Below are positions 7,691 through 16,162 of a stretch of 64,000 nucleotides of DNA, in pieces. Origin of the DNA: Acetothermia bacterium 64_32 (GTDB lineage: Bacteria > Bipolaricaulota > Bipolaricaulia > Bipolaricaulales > Bipolaricaulaceae); contig LGFI01000001.1 of assembly GCA_001508155.1 (NCBI GenBank), positions 62,001-126,000 on the forward strand. Direction: 5' to 3'. A program made the translations under genes and the position numbers. Below the pieces are notes generated by a model, which saw only the letters and a list, made by a program, of their open reading frames with translations, had not been told where the DNA came from and ran no database searches. Position 1 is the first letter of the stretch, and the number at the start of each line of letters is the position of its first letter.

Positions 7691-9149
7691 GGTCCAGCAC
7701 ATAAAGCGGATACACCGCCAACCCCTCCACCCCCCGCCTGGCCACCAGGATCCGATGCGGGTCCTGGATGAAGGCGTTCACCGCCTCCCGGGCGATCAGA
7801 TACTGACACACCGTGTAAACGGCCCTCCTTGCCCCCTCATCCATAAGGGATGCACCCAATGTAAGGAGATGCTCCAGCTCAGGGTCCTCCCAGCCCCGCC
7901 GGAAATAGTAGCCCCGCTGGTCCGGACCATAGGGGCTGAGCATGGGGGCCGGGTCCAGCTTCCAAGGATGGCCGATCACGGTGAGATCGTAGTCGGCCTC
8001 CCCATATACCCTCCCCAGCCACGTCCCCCAGTCCACGAGCTCCACCTGCACCCTGATCCCCACCTGCTCAAGCTGCCCGGCGATCACCTCGCCAGTGCGT
8101 ACGTGAAAGGCGTAGTTCTCCGGCAAGGTAAGGGTGGTGGAAAGGCCCTCCGGGTAGCCGGCCTGGAGGAGGAGCTGGCGGGCCCTGTCGGGATCGTAGG
8201 GGTAGACCCAGGTCATGTCGGCGTAATAGGGGGTGGCGGACGGGATGTGGCTCCCGATGGGGGTCCCGTAGCCGAAGGAGACGAGCTCTATGATCGCCTT
8301 CCTGTCTATGGCATGGCAGATGGCCTGGCGCACGCGCCGGTCTTTTAAGGGCCCCCGGGAGGTGTTGATGGCCAGGATCTGCACCAGGTTCTGAGGCCCG
8401 GAGATGACCTGGAAGCCGGGGTCGTCCGCCAGGGTGGAGGCGATCTCCGGGGCCACCTCGACCACTAGGTCCACGTCCCCGGCCCGGAGGGCGGCCAACT
8501 GGGCCGCCGGGTCCGGGATGAACCGGAACACCACCCGGGAGAGCTTGGGCACCCCGGCTAGGTAGTAGTCTGGGTTCTTCTCCAAAACCAGCCGGTCCCC
8601 CGGGCGCCAGCTCGCCAACCTGAACGGCCCGGTCCCCACCGGCCGGGTGGCAAGGTCCCCATCGATCGGGGTCACCACCGCGTCCCCCAGCGCCAGGACG
8701 GGGAGGAACGCAGGGCTCCTCTCCCTCAACACGAACCTCACGGTAAGGGCATCCAGCGTCTCCACCCGCTCTATGAGGGCGAAGTACTCCGGATGGGGCA
8801 CCCCGGTCGCCTCATCCAGGAGCCTGAGGAAGCTATCTCGTACGGCCTCGGCATCACAGGGGCTGCCGTCGTGAAAGCGCACCCCCTCCCGCAGGTGGAA
8901 GGTGTAGGAAAGGCCAGCCTGGGAAACCTCCCAGGAGCGGGCGAGCTGGCCGTGGAGCTCCCCTCGGGCGTCCACCTGGACCAGGTTCTCATAGAGGTTG
9001 TGGTGGAGCAGAAGGTCGATGGCCGCGGCGGCGTTGGTGGTGGGGTCAAGGGAAGGCGGTTCGGTGGACACGGCCACCACCAGCTCCGAGGCTCCCGACA
9101 CAAAAAAAAGCGCGAGGAAAAAGGGGCAGAAAAGCAGAATCCTTGACAC
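7668..9149 (-). CDS. Extracellular solute-binding protein, family 5 (DppA/OppA-like)
   Basis: A 493-residue exported protein. The start is a GTG at 9149 with GGAGGTGAC nine bases upstream, followed by a signal peptide (LFCPFFLALFFVSGA). The mature part shows ELVVAVSTEPPSLDPTTNAA and LREGVRFHDGSPCDAEAV, the normal family-5 landmarks, and VRQAICHAIDRKAI in the middle domain. It presumably feeds the convergent DppB/DppC permeases, since both systems would otherwise be incomplete. It lies downstream of coaX on the same strand. Its ribosome binding site is duplicated (see 9150-9189). Confidence 0.9.
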   Translation of the reverse strand: MSRILLFCPFFLALFFVSGASELVVAVSTEPPSLDPTTNAAAAIDLLLHHNLYENLVQVDARGELHGQLARSWEVSQAGLSYTFHLREGVRFHDGSPCDAEAVRDSFLRLLDEATGVPHPEYFALIERVETLDALTVRFVLRERSPAFLPVLALGDAVVTPIDGDLATRPVGTGPFRLASWRPGDRLVLEKNPDYYLAGVPKLSRVVFRFIPDPAAQLAALRAGDVDLVVEVAPEIASTLADDPGFQVISGPQNLVQILAINTSRGPLKDRRVRQAICHAIDRKAIIELVSFGYGTPIGSHIPSATPYYADMTWVYPYDPDRARQLLLQAGYPEGLSTTLTLPENYAFHVRTGEVIAGQLEQVGIRVQVELVDWGTWLGRVYGEADYDLTVIGHPWKLDPAPMLSPYGPDQRGYYFRRGWEDPELEHLLTLGASLMDEGARRAVYTVCQYLIAREAVNAFIQDPHRILVARRGVEGLAVYPLYVLDLSGATAR

Positions 9150-9189
9150 GGAGTGTCACCTCCAATCCCGTTTTTGGAGTGTCACCTCC
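9150..9189 (-). repeat. Duplicated 14-bp ribosome-binding-site segment
   Basis: GGAGTGTCACCTCC occurs at 9150-9163 and again at 9176-9189. On the minus strand each copy reads GGAGGTGACACTCC, with the Shine-Dalgarno core GGAGGTGA. The copy next to the GTG start of the binding protein is the functional one by spacing; the other lies 26 bases upstream. Confidence 0.6.
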
Positions 9190-9210
9190 GGGGGCTATGG
9201 TAGCCTGGGA

Positions 9211-9978
9211 TCATGGGGAGGGCAAGTTGCGGTCGGCGATGAGGCGGAGGCCGTCCAAGACGAGCCAGGGGTCCACCTCCTCGATCTCCTCCACCAGGGG
9301 GGCGATGAGGCCTGCCAGGCCGCCGGTGGCGATCACCGGCGCCTGGCCGAGCTCGGCCGCAAGCCTCCGGAGGAGCTCCCGTACCAGGCCCACGTAGCCG
9401 AAAACCAGGCCTGACTGCATGGCCTGTCGGGTGTTCCTCCCCAGGGCCTGGGGGGGCGCCTCCAGGGGGACCTCCGGCAGCAGGGCGGTCCTCTTCTTGA
9501 GGGCCTCGGCCGAGGCGGCCAATCCCGGGGCGATGGCCCCGCCCCGCAGGGCCCCCTCCCGGTCCACACATGCGAAGGTGGTGGCGGTGCCGAAGTCCAC
9601 CACGATACAGGGGGCGCCCAGCTTGGCCTGGGCCGCCACCGCCCCCGCCACCAGATCCGCCCCCACCTCGGAGGGGTGGTCCACCCGCAGGGGGAGGCCG
9701 GTCCGCACCCCCGGCCCCACCAGAAGGGGCTCTCGCCCCAGCCAGCCCCCCAAAAGCTCCCGGAAAACCTGGGTCAAAGGCGGCACCACGCTCCCCACCA
9801 CCGCCCGCGACAAGCAACCGGGTTCGACCCCATCCCGGGAAAGGAGCGCTCGCAAAAGCACATCGTACTCGTCCGGGGTCTTGCCCACCACGGTCCGCAC
9901 CCGAAACCGGGCCCGCCAACCCCCGTCCCACAGCCCAAACCCGATCTCGGTGTTGCCGATGTCCACCGCAAGGAGCAT
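9211..9978 (-). CDS. coaX: Type III pantothenate kinase
   Basis: A 255-residue cytoplasmic enzyme that phosphorylates pantothenate, the first step of coenzyme A synthesis. The type III signature is complete: LLAVDIGNTEIGFGLW (phosphate motif, residues 2-17), SEVGADLVAGAVAA (about 104-117), CIVVDFGTATTFACVD (about 123-138) and LRGGAIAPGL. The length is normal for CoaX. It starts 9 bases after phoU ends. A TAAAAT -10-like box sits only 6 bases before the ATG, so the gene may also have its own leaderless promoter inside the pst-phoU operon. Confidence 0.95.
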   Translation of the reverse strand: MLLAVDIGNTEIGFGLWDGGWRARFRVRTVVGKTPDEYDVLLRALLSRDGVEPGCLSRAVVGSVVPPLTQVFRELLGGWLGREPLLVGPGVRTGLPLRVDHPSEVGADLVAGAVAAQAKLGAPCIVVDFGTATTFACVDREGALRGGAIAPGLAASAEALKKRTALLPEVPLEAPPQALGRNTRQAMQSGLVFGYVGLVRELLRRLAAELGQAPVIATGGLAGLIAPLVEEIEEVDPWLVLDGLRLIADRNLPSP

Positions 9979-9987
9979 GCCTTTATT

Positions 9988-10650
9988 TTACCCCTCCCCG
10001 GGGACCGGGTTGAGCTCCTCCATGGCCCCGGTGGCCACGAACACCACCCGTTCGCAGATGTTGGTGGCCAGGTCCGCCACCCGTTCCACGGCGTGGCTGG
10101 CCCACATGAGGTAGGTGGCCTGCCGGATCACCTCCGGCCGCCCCACCATGAGGGCGAACAGCTCCTGGTGGATCCGGTCGTGGAGGGCGTCCACCTCGTC
10201 GTCCCGCCGGGCCACCTCCCTGGCCGCGCCCACATCCCGGGCGGAGAAGGCCCTAAGGGCCCCGGAGAGCATCCCGGCCGCCAGCCTTGCCATCCGGGGC
10301 AGGTCCACCAGGGGCTTTATCAGGGCCTCATCCCCGATGAACAGGGTGATCCGGGCCAGGCCCTTGGCGTGGTCGGCCGCCCGCTCAAGGTCGGTGGCGA
10401 TGTGCATCACCCCGGTGACCAGCCGCAGGTCGGAGGCGGCCGGCTGCTGGGTGGCCAAAAGGCGGATGCACCTCTCCTCCAGGGCTGCCCGCCGGGCGTT
10501 TATCCCCCCATCCCCATCTATCACCCCTTGGGCGGCCACAAGGTCCCTGCGGGAGAGGGCCCGCATCGCCCCCCGCAGGGCCCGGATGACCTGCGCCCCA
10601 AGGGCCCTCAGCTCCCCCTCCAGTCCGGAAAGCTCCTCTTTCCGCACCAA
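9988..10650 (-). CDS. phoU: Phosphate transport regulator PhoU
   Basis: A 220-residue, largely helical protein with two PhoU repeats. The metal-cluster motifs appear as HIATDLERAADHAKGLAR in the first repeat (about residues 83-100) and SHAVERVADLATNICE in the second (about 188-203). PhoU links the Pst importer to the phosphate-sensing histidine kinase and prevents phosphate over-uptake. It begins 1 base after pstB ends and is cotranscribed with it. A second, different PhoU-family protein is encoded upstream of pstS. Confidence 0.93.
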   Translation of the reverse strand: MVRKEELSGLEGELRALGAQVIRALRGAMRALSRRDLVAAQGVIDGDGGINARRAALEERCIRLLATQQPAASDLRLVTGVMHIATDLERAADHAKGLARITLFIGDEALIKPLVDLPRMARLAAGMLSGALRAFSARDVGAAREVARRDDEVDALHDRIHQELFALMVGRPEVIRQATYLMWASHAVERVADLATNICERVVFVATGAMEELNPVPGEG

Positions 10651-10651
10651 G

Positions 10652-11455
10652 TTAGCTAAACCTCCCGGTGAGGTAGTCCTCGGTGCGGGGGTCCTTGGGC
10701 CGGGTGAACAGCTCCTCCGTGGGGGCGTACTCCACCAGCTCCCCTGAAAGGAGGAAGGCCGTGTGGTGGGAAACCCGCGCCGCCTGCTGCAGGTTGTGGG
10801 TCACGATCACCACCGTGAACCCCTGGGACAGGGTCCGCACCAGCTCCTCTATCTTGGCGGTGGCCGCCGGGTCCAGGGCACTGGTGGGCTCGTCCATGAG
10901 GAGCACCTGGGGCTCCACGGCCAGGGCCCGGGCGATGCACAGCCTCTGTTGCTGCCCCCCGGAGAGGTCGAAGGCGCTCCTTTTGAGCTTGTCCTTCACC
11001 TCGTCCCACAGGGCGGCCTGCCGGAGCGCCCGCTCCACGATAAAAGAAAGCTTTCTCCTGCCCCGCACCCCGTGGATCCTGGGGCCGTAGGCCACGTTGT
11101 CGAAGATGGATTTGGGGAAGGGGTTGGGCTTCTGGAAGACCATGCCCACCTTGCGCCTTAGGGCCACCACGTCGAGGCGAGGGTCCAGGATGTTCTCCCC
11201 GTCCAGCCACACCTCCCCGGTGGCCTTGGCCCCCGGGATTCGCTCGTAAAGGCGGTTGAGCACCCGCAGGAAGGTGGACTTGCCACAGCCCGAGGGCCCC
11301 ATGATGGCCGTCACCCGATGCCGGGGGATGTCCATGGTGATCCCCTTCAGCACCTTTTCCCTTCCGTAGAAAAACGAGAGGTTCCGTACCCGGAAGGCGG
11401 GGGCCTCGGCCTCAATCCTTTGGTTTACCTCAACTGGCCGGGTTTTCGTTACCAT
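10652..11455 (-). CDS. pstB: Phosphate ABC importer ATPase PstB
   Basis: A 267-residue ATPase. The Walker A motif GPSGCGKST is at residues 53-61, the ABC signature is [15 protein letters not shown], and Walker B is [12 protein letters not shown] followed by a His switch ([17 protein letters not shown]). [21 protein letters not shown] is diagnostic for PstB. It overlaps the end of pstA by 7 bases. With PstA, PstC and PstS it forms the high-affinity phosphate importer. Confidence 0.96.
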   Translation of the reverse strand: MVTKTRPVEVNQRIEAEAPAFRVRNLSFFYGREKVLKGITMDIPRHRVTAIMGPSGCGKSTFLRVLNRLYERIPGAKATGEVWLDGENILDPRLDVVALRRKVGMVFQKPNPFPKSIFDNVAYGPRIHGVRGRRKLSFIVERALRQAALWDEVKDKLKRSAFDLSGGQQQRLCIARALAVEPQVLLMDEPTSALDPAATAKIEELVRTLSQGFTVVIVTHNLQQAARVSHHTAFLLSGELVEYAPTEELFTRPKDPRTEDYLTGRFS

Positions 11456-12300
11456 CTCTTCCTCCTCCTTGCCCTGGCCCTGAGCAGGCCCGCTATAAGG
11501 TAGAAGGACAAGACCAGGACGAGGAGGGCCAGGGCGGTTCCGTATTGGAGGTGTCGGGTCTTCCAGAAGAAGGTGGACTCGGTGGCCATGACGTAAAGGT
11601 GGTAGGGAAGGGCCATGACCTCGTCCAGGGGGGAGCGGGGGAGCCTGGGGGTGTAGTAGGCGGCGGCGGTGAACATGATGGGGGCGGTTTCCCCGGCGGC
11701 GCGGCCCACCGCCAGGATGGCTCCGGTCAGGATCCCTGGGAGGGCGGCCGGCAGGACCACCGTGTGGATTGCCTGCCAGGGGGTGGCCCCCAGGGCGTAG
11801 GCCCCCTCCCGGAACTCCTCCGGCACCGCCCTAAGAGCCTCCTCCGCCGCCCGGATCACCACCGGGAGGGCGAGGAGCGAGAGGGTGAGGACCCCCGAGA
11901 GGAGGGAAACCCCAAGCCCCATGGCCTTGACGAAGAAGGCAAGCCCAAACAGCCCGAACACGATGGAGGGGACCCCGGCCAGGGCGTTCACCCCCACCCG
12001 CACCGCCCGCAGCCACCTCCCCCCCCGGGCGTACTCGGAGAGCCACACCGCCGCCCCCACCCCCAAGGGGACCGAGATCACCACCGTGCCCGCCATGAGA
12101 TACCCCGTGCCCACCAGGGCGGGCAGTATCCCCCCTTGGGTCATCCCCCTCCTGGGGAAGGAGGTGAAGAACTCCCAGGACAGGGCCGGCGCCCCCTGCA
12201 CCAAGAGGAAGAGGACGACCGCCCCCAGGACCAGAAGCACCGCCCCGGCGGAAAGGGAAAGGAGTACATATCCTAGCCCCTCCCAGTGCCTGCGCCTCAC
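11449..12300 (-). CDS. pstA: Phosphate ABC importer permease PstA
   Basis: A 283-residue permease. The start is a GTG at 12300, overlapping the pstC stop as GTGA; the open frame upstream of that point is only an alternative reading of pstC. Six hydrophobic segments are present, with [20 protein letters not shown] and the permease loop [30 protein letters not shown] in the expected order. PstA and PstC form the membrane channel. The protein ends in a basic tail ([10 protein letters not shown]). Confidence 0.93.
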   Translation of the reverse strand: MRRRHWEGLGYVLLSLSAGAVLLVLGAVVLFLLVQGAPALSWEFFTSFPRRGMTQGGILPALVGTGYLMAGTVVISVPLGVGAAVWLSEYARGGRWLRAVRVGVNALAGVPSIVFGLFGLAFFVKAMGLGVSLLSGVLTLSLLALPVVIRAAEEALRAVPEEFREGAYALGATPWQAIHTVVLPAALPGILTGAILAVGRAAGETAPIMFTAAAYYTPRLPRSPLDEVMALPYHLYVMATESTFFWKTRHLQYGTALALLVLVLSFYLIAGLLRARARRRKRW

Positions 12301-13175
12301 GCCCCCCTCCGCACCCGGTGGGCCACGAGCTCCCCCACCAGGTTCAAAAGGAGAACGAAAAGAAACAGGACCCCCCCCACGGCGAACAGGGCCCGGTAGT
12401 GAAGCCCCCCCACCGGGGCCTCCGCCATCTCCAGGGCCACCGTGGCGGTCATGGTACGGACCGGGGAGAGGAACGAAGGGGGCCACACCGGGGAGTTCCC
12501 CGAGACCATGAGCACCGTCATCGTCTCCCCGATGGCCCGTCCCATCCCCAGGAGCACCCCGGCGAAGGCCCCGGACTTGGCCGCCGGGAGCACCACCCGC
12601 CACATGGTCTGCCAGGGGGTGGCCCCCAGGGCCAGGGAGGCCTCCCTCAAGGAATCGGGCACCGCCGCCACCGCATCCTCGGCCACCGAGGCCACCGTGG
12701 GGAGCGCCATTACCCCGAGGAGAAGGGCGGCAAGGAGGGCCGTCTGCCCGGTGGGAAGCCCCAGCACCCCTTGCAGCCACGGCCCCACCACCACCAGCCC
12801 GAAGAACCCATAAACCACCGAGGGGATCCCCGCCAGGATCTCCACCGAAAGCTTCAGGAGGTCCCGGAACCCCTGGGGGAGAACCTCCCCGATGAACAGC
12901 GCCACCCCAATCCCAAACGGGACCGCAACCAAAAGCGCCCCGAAGGTAACCAAGGCAGAACCGGCGACCATGGGCAGGATCCCAAAGGAAGGGGGGTCAG
13001 AGGTGGGCCGCCAAACGGCCCCAAAGAGGAAGCCCCCAAAGGATACCCGGGAGAACAGGGGCACGGCCTCCCGGAACAAGAACAGGGTGATCAACCCCAG
13101 GCCCAAAAGGGAACACGAGGCACAGCCCCAGGTGATCACCTTAACCACCCGGTCCGCCAGCCCCCGTTTTTTCAT
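12297..13175 (-). CDS. pstC: Phosphate ABC importer permease PstC
   Basis: A 292-residue permease with six hydrophobic segments. LKLSVEILAGIPSVVYGFFGL and [21 protein letters not shown] are classic PstC signatures. It is separated from pstS by 91 bases, while pstCAB and phoU all touch or overlap. No clear ribosome binding site precedes the ATG: the upstream sequence is A+T-rich (GATAAA repeated three times, then TATTTATATA directly before ATG). This may lower translation relative to PstS. Confidence 0.93.
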   Translation of the reverse strand: MKKRGLADRVVKVITWGCASCSLLGLGLITLFLFREAVPLFSRVSFGGFLFGAVWRPTSDPPSFGILPMVAGSALVTFGALLVAVPFGIGVALFIGEVLPQGFRDLLKLSVEILAGIPSVVYGFFGLVVVGPWLQGVLGLPTGQTALLAALLLGVMALPTVASVAEDAVAAVPDSLREASLALGATPWQTMWRVVLPAAKSGAFAGVLLGMGRAIGETMTVLMVSGNSPVWPPSFLSPVRTMTATVALEMAEAPVGGLHYRALFAVGGVLFLFVLLLNLVGELVAHRVRRGA

Positions 13176-13266
13176 TATATAAATACCCAGGATTTTATCT
13201 TTATCCCCTTTATCTAACTTTAGCCGAAAGAATACAGACTTTCTATGGCCAGGTCAAGGCCGCCGG

Positions 13267-14106
13267 CTAGCCTGCCAGGGACCGGATGGGGACGTACCCG
13301 AGCTCTGACACCAGCCTCTGCCCCTCATCGGAGAGGATGAACATGATGAACCGGCGCACCACCCCCTCGGGGAATCCGTTTGTGATCATGAAAAGGGGCC
13401 GGGCGATGGGGTAGGTCCCCGAGATCACCGCCTCCTCGGAGGGGAGGACATAAGGCCCGGCCTCGTCCTCGGCCACCGCCAGGGCCTTGATGGCCGGGTT
13501 CAGGTAGCCCATCCCCACGTAGCCGATGGCCCCCGGGGTGCGGGCCACCGCCTCGGCCACCGCCGCGTTGGAGGGCTGGAAGAGCATCCCCGGGGCGCTG
13601 GGCTCCTCCCCGGAGAGGACGAGCTCCTTGAACACCTCATAGGTCCCGGAGGCACTGTCCCGGGAGATGGTCACCACCTTGAGGTCGGGGCCCCCGAGCT
13701 CCTTCCAGTTCGTGATCCTCCCGGTGTAGAGGTCCTTGATCTCCGCCAGGGTGAGGCGCTGGAGCGGGTTTTGGGGGTGGACCACGATGGCAATGCCGTC
13801 GCTGGCGATGAACCAGTGGTAGGGGTAAACCCCCTTCTCCACCGCCCGCGCCCACTCCGAGGGCTTCATGGCCCGGGAGGCATCGGCGATGTCACAGGTA
13901 CCGTCGATCAGGGCCGCGATCCCCACCCCTGAGCCCCCGCCCTGGACGGACACCGCCACCTCGGGGAACCGCTCGGCGAAGACCTCCGCCGCAAGCTGGG
14001 CTATGGGGAGCACGGTGGTGGAACCCTTGAGCGTGAGCTCCTCCCCGGCCAGACAGGCCAAACCCACCAACAACACCACCGCAGCCACCATCGGCTTCCG
14101 AAACAT
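13267..14106 (-). CDS. pstS: Periplasmic phosphate-binding protein PstS
   Basis: A 279-residue exported protein with a signal peptide (residues about 1-20). The binding site residues are recognisable in LKGSTTVLPIAQ, VQGGGSGVGIAALIDGTCDIADASRAM and ISRDSASGTYEVF, which supply the Ser, Arg, Asp and Thr contacts to phosphate. AAGGAGG lies a few bases before the ATG. It is the first gene of the pstSCAB-phoU-coaX run, and two promoter-like elements are visible in the 157 bases upstream. Confidence 0.95.
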   Translation of the reverse strand: MFRKPMVAAVVLLVGLACLAGEELTLKGSTTVLPIAQLAAEVFAERFPEVAVSVQGGGSGVGIAALIDGTCDIADASRAMKPSEWARAVEKGVYPYHWFIASDGIAIVVHPQNPLQRLTLAEIKDLYTGRITNWKELGGPDLKVVTISRDSASGTYEVFKELVLSGEEPSAPGMLFQPSNAAVAEAVARTPGAIGYVGMGYLNPAIKALAVAEDEAGPYVLPSEEAVISGTYPIARPLFMITNGFPEGVVRRFIMFILSDEGQRLVSELGYVPIRSLAG

Positions 14107-14135
14107 CTAACCACCTCCTTAAAGATTCTGGACAA

Positions 14136-14164
14136 AGTATATAGAACTTGAAGCAGCGCGGCAA
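14136..14164 (-). promoter_or_regulatory. Proximal pstS promoter candidate
   Basis: TTGCCG (14159-14164) and TATACT (14136-14141) on the minus strand, 17 bases apart, lying about 30 bases before the pstS start codon, with a good ribosome binding site in between. Confidence 0.5.
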
Positions 14165-14198
14165 GGCCCGGACCAATGGATGTCAGTTTAGGCGTGGA

Positions 14199-14216
14199 AT
14201 TATACGGGAAATCCCG
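14199..14216 (-). promoter_or_regulatory. Distal pstS -10 box with palindromic operator-like site
   Basis: A perfect TATAAT (14199-14204, minus strand) is preceded immediately by the inverted repeat CGGGAAATCCCG (14205-14216; 5-bp arms, 2-base centre). No -35 consensus is present at 14222-14227, which would suit a promoter that needs an activator. The palindrome lies where a regulator would contact the promoter. Confidence 0.4.
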
Positions 14217-14263
14217 ACTTAAAGGACATTCGTCACTAAAAATTTTTGAAAAAAGTATATACT

Positions 14264-15259
14264 CTAGAGGGGGTGGTTATGGGCGATGGCGGCGTCCAGT
14301 GCGATCTCGGCGATGTTGAAGCCGTACTCCCTTGTCCTGAGGAGGCTATCCATGACGATGCTGATGGCGTGGGCGTTTTCCGGCTGATCGGCCGCTGAGA
14401 TCTGGGCCAGTTCCAGCAGCCTTGCCCGGTCCTCCTTGCCCCCAAGCACCCGGTTGGCCTGGGTGGTGTCGGCCTCCTCGAAGGCGCGGACGGCTTCCAC
14501 CAGCACCGCCCGGGACTCCTGGTGCAGGCCTTTTACCCTGTCCGCCACCCCGGGGAGGAGGCCGGTGGAGAGCCCCAGGGCGGCCTGGGAGATCTTGGCC
14601 CCGTGGTCGGCCACCCGTTCCAGCTGGTCGGCCACCGTGTGGTAGTAGAGGAACTGGAAGCGGGACATCCCGGCCTCCGCCTCGCTCAAAAGGTCGCGCA
14701 AAAGCAGGCTGAACTGCCTGGCCACCAGGAGCACCAGCCGGTCCACGTCGTCGTCCCGTTCGATCACGTCCCGGGCCAGCTCCACGTCCCGGCCGAGGAA
14801 GGCGCTCACCGCGTCATCCAGCATAGCCAGGGTGATGTCGAAGATGCGGTGGATGGTGTGGCGGGCGGGGAAGTCCCGGATGTTCACCACCGAGTGCAGC
14901 ACCACGGTGGACTGGGTCTCCTCCAGGATCTCCACCCCGATCAGGGACTGGGTGATCTCCCGCACCATGCGCCGCTCCTCTTGCCGGACCCGGGCCCCGC
15001 TGATCTCTATCACGTCGTAGCCGGCTATGTAGCGGGCGATGATATCCCGCGTGAGCTCCACCCGGCTGCGCCCATCCAAGGGGAGGCGGCAACGGTTCCT
15101 CTCCCTCAACCCCTCCGGGATCACCAGGAGCGGCCCGCCCCCACTGGGCACCAGCTGCACCTCCCCCCCATGGCGGACCCCCACCCGCTCCGCCCACTCC
15201 TTGGGCAGGGTCACGAAGAACGTCCCCCCTCCGGTCACCTGCACCTTCCGGGTATACAC
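14264..15259 (-). CDS. AbrB-PhoU fusion phosphate regulator
   Basis: A 331-residue protein. The start is taken as the GTG at 15259, since GGAGG lies just upstream and a TATAAT promoter box at 15287-15292 would exclude any longer reading from 15316. Residues about 1-45 (YTRKVQVTGGGTFFVTLPKEW) are a SpoVT-AbrB DNA-binding domain. Residues about 90-331 are helical with PhoU motifs (YYHTVADQLERVADHGAKIS). Such fusions are common as phosphate uptake regulators in archaea and some bacteria. It precedes pstS and probably controls the pst promoter; that role is inferred from the domains and position. Confidence 0.85.
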   Translation of the reverse strand: MYTRKVQVTGGGTFFVTLPKEWAERVGVRHGGEVQLVPSGGGPLLVIPEGLRERNRCRLPLDGRSRVELTRDIIARYIAGYDVIEISGARVRQEERRMVREITQSLIGVEILEETQSTVVLHSVVNIRDFPARHTIHRIFDITLAMLDDAVSAFLGRDVELARDVIERDDDVDRLVLLVARQFSLLLRDLLSEAEAGMSRFQFLYYHTVADQLERVADHGAKISQAALGLSTGLLPGVADRVKGLHQESRAVLVEAVRAFEEADTTQANRVLGGKEDRARLLELAQISAADQPENAHAISIVMDSLLRTREYGFNIAEIALDAAIAHNHPL

Positions 15260-15286
15260 CCAACCTCCTTTAATGGCAGCTGAACA

Positions 15287-15316
15287 ATTATATAGCAAAC
15301 AAAAGACTTTAGCCAA
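15287..15316 (-). promoter_or_regulatory. Promoter of the AbrB-PhoU regulator gene
   Basis: TTGGCT (15311-15316), an 18-base spacer and TATAAT (15287-15292) on the minus strand. It overlaps the end of the isomerase gene upstream. Transcription would begin about 20 bases before the GTG at 15259. Confidence 0.55.
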
Positions 15317-16052
15317 GTAGGCGGTGGAGGTCGTGGGCGAGGGCCTGGGGGGAGGTGGCCTCCACCACCCATCTTTCGGGGTGGAGGAGGGGGATGGCGG
15401 CTTCGAGCTGAACCGTTCCCTCCCCCAGGGGCAGGTGTTCGTCCTCCTGCCCGTGGTTGTCGTGCAGGTGTACGGAGTGGATGAGGGGGCGAAGCTGGGG
15501 GAGCAGGCTCAAGGTGGCTTCCCCGTGGGCGGTCCAGGCGTGTCCCAGGTCCAGGGTCCCTGGGAGGGAGAGTTCGAAAAGGAGCCTTCCGTACAGCTGG
15601 AGGTCCCATAGGAAGGAGTAGGGGGTTTTGGGATCGTTTTCCAGGGCCAGGGTGACCCCCAGGGTGCGGGCCAGGCTGGAGAGCCTTTGTATGGCGGCCT
15701 TGGCCTCCCCCCAAGGGGGGTCGTAGGGGGCTCCGGTGGAGCGGTACCCCAGGTGGAAGGTGACCCCGCGGGCCCCGAGCCGGGCGGCGAGCTCCAGGGT
15801 GCGGGCGAGCTCGGCTTCGGCGAAGGCCCGTGCCTGGGGATGGGGTGAGATCAGGTTCACGTCGGCTATGGGGGCGTGAAGGGAAAGCTCTGCCCCTTTG
15901 AGCCTGTGGACCAGCCGGGGGGGCCAGCCCCGGGGGTGCCAGGGGGGGTCGCACAGGACCTCGACCCCCTGAAAGCCCAGGGCCAGGGCCCTTTCCAGGG
16001 CCCGGTCCGGCGAAAGGGGGTGGAAGGCCAAGGTGGAGGCGAGGAGCCTCAT
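15309..16052 (-). CDS. Sugar phosphate isomerase/epimerase-like TIM-barrel protein (AP endonuclease 2 family)
   Basis: A 247-residue protein starting MRLLASTLAFHPLSP. It has the xylose-isomerase-like barrel pattern: GFQGVEVLCDPPW, LSLHAPIADVNL, GARGVTFHLGY, VTLALENDPKTPYSF, PGTLDLGHAW and IHSVHLHDNHGQEDEHLPLGEG, with the Glu, Asp and His residues that bind the divalent metal. It could be an isomerase/epimerase or an endonuclease IV relative; the DNA-repair metal set is not complete enough to call it Nfo. The start at 16052 overlaps the stop of the HAD remnant by ATGA, so the two were once an operon. Confidence 0.8.
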   Translation of the reverse strand: MRLLASTLAFHPLSPDRALERALALGFQGVEVLCDPPWHPRGWPPRLVHRLKGAELSLHAPIADVNLISPHPQARAFAEAELARTLELAARLGARGVTFHLGYRSTGAPYDPPWGEAKAAIQRLSSLARTLGVTLALENDPKTPYSFLWDLQLYGRLLFELSLPGTLDLGHAWTAHGEATLSLLPQLRPLIHSVHLHDNHGQEDEHLPLGEGTVQLEAAIPLLHPERWVVEATSPQALAHDLHRLLG

Positions 16053-16162
16053 CGCTCCCCCTCCTTCGCCAGCTCCAGCACTGTGCGGACAACCCTGTCG
16101 GCTACGGCCCGCACCCCGGGCGGGGCATGGGCCATCGCCACCCCCAGCCCGGCCCCGTTCAT
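16049..16162 (-). pseudogene. C-terminal remnant of a HAD-family (Cof-type) phosphatase
   Basis: A 37-codon reading frame beginning MNGAGLGVAMAHAPPG and continuing VRAVADRVV. This matches the conserved C-terminal end of Cof-type HAD phosphatases (an AGLGVAM-NA-x-VK-x-AAD block), with nothing of the catalytic N-terminal part left. Its stop overlaps the start of the TIM-barrel gene and its ATG overlaps the stop of the HD-GYP gene, both as ATGA. It looks like the stump of a gene whose 5' part was replaced by the HD-GYP gene. It may still be translated. The family assignment rests on one short block. Confidence 0.55.

Noticed and set aside
12301-12780. N-terminal extension of PstA
   Set aside because: Overlaps pstC in another frame and has no PstA similarity; GTG at 12300 gives a normal protein.
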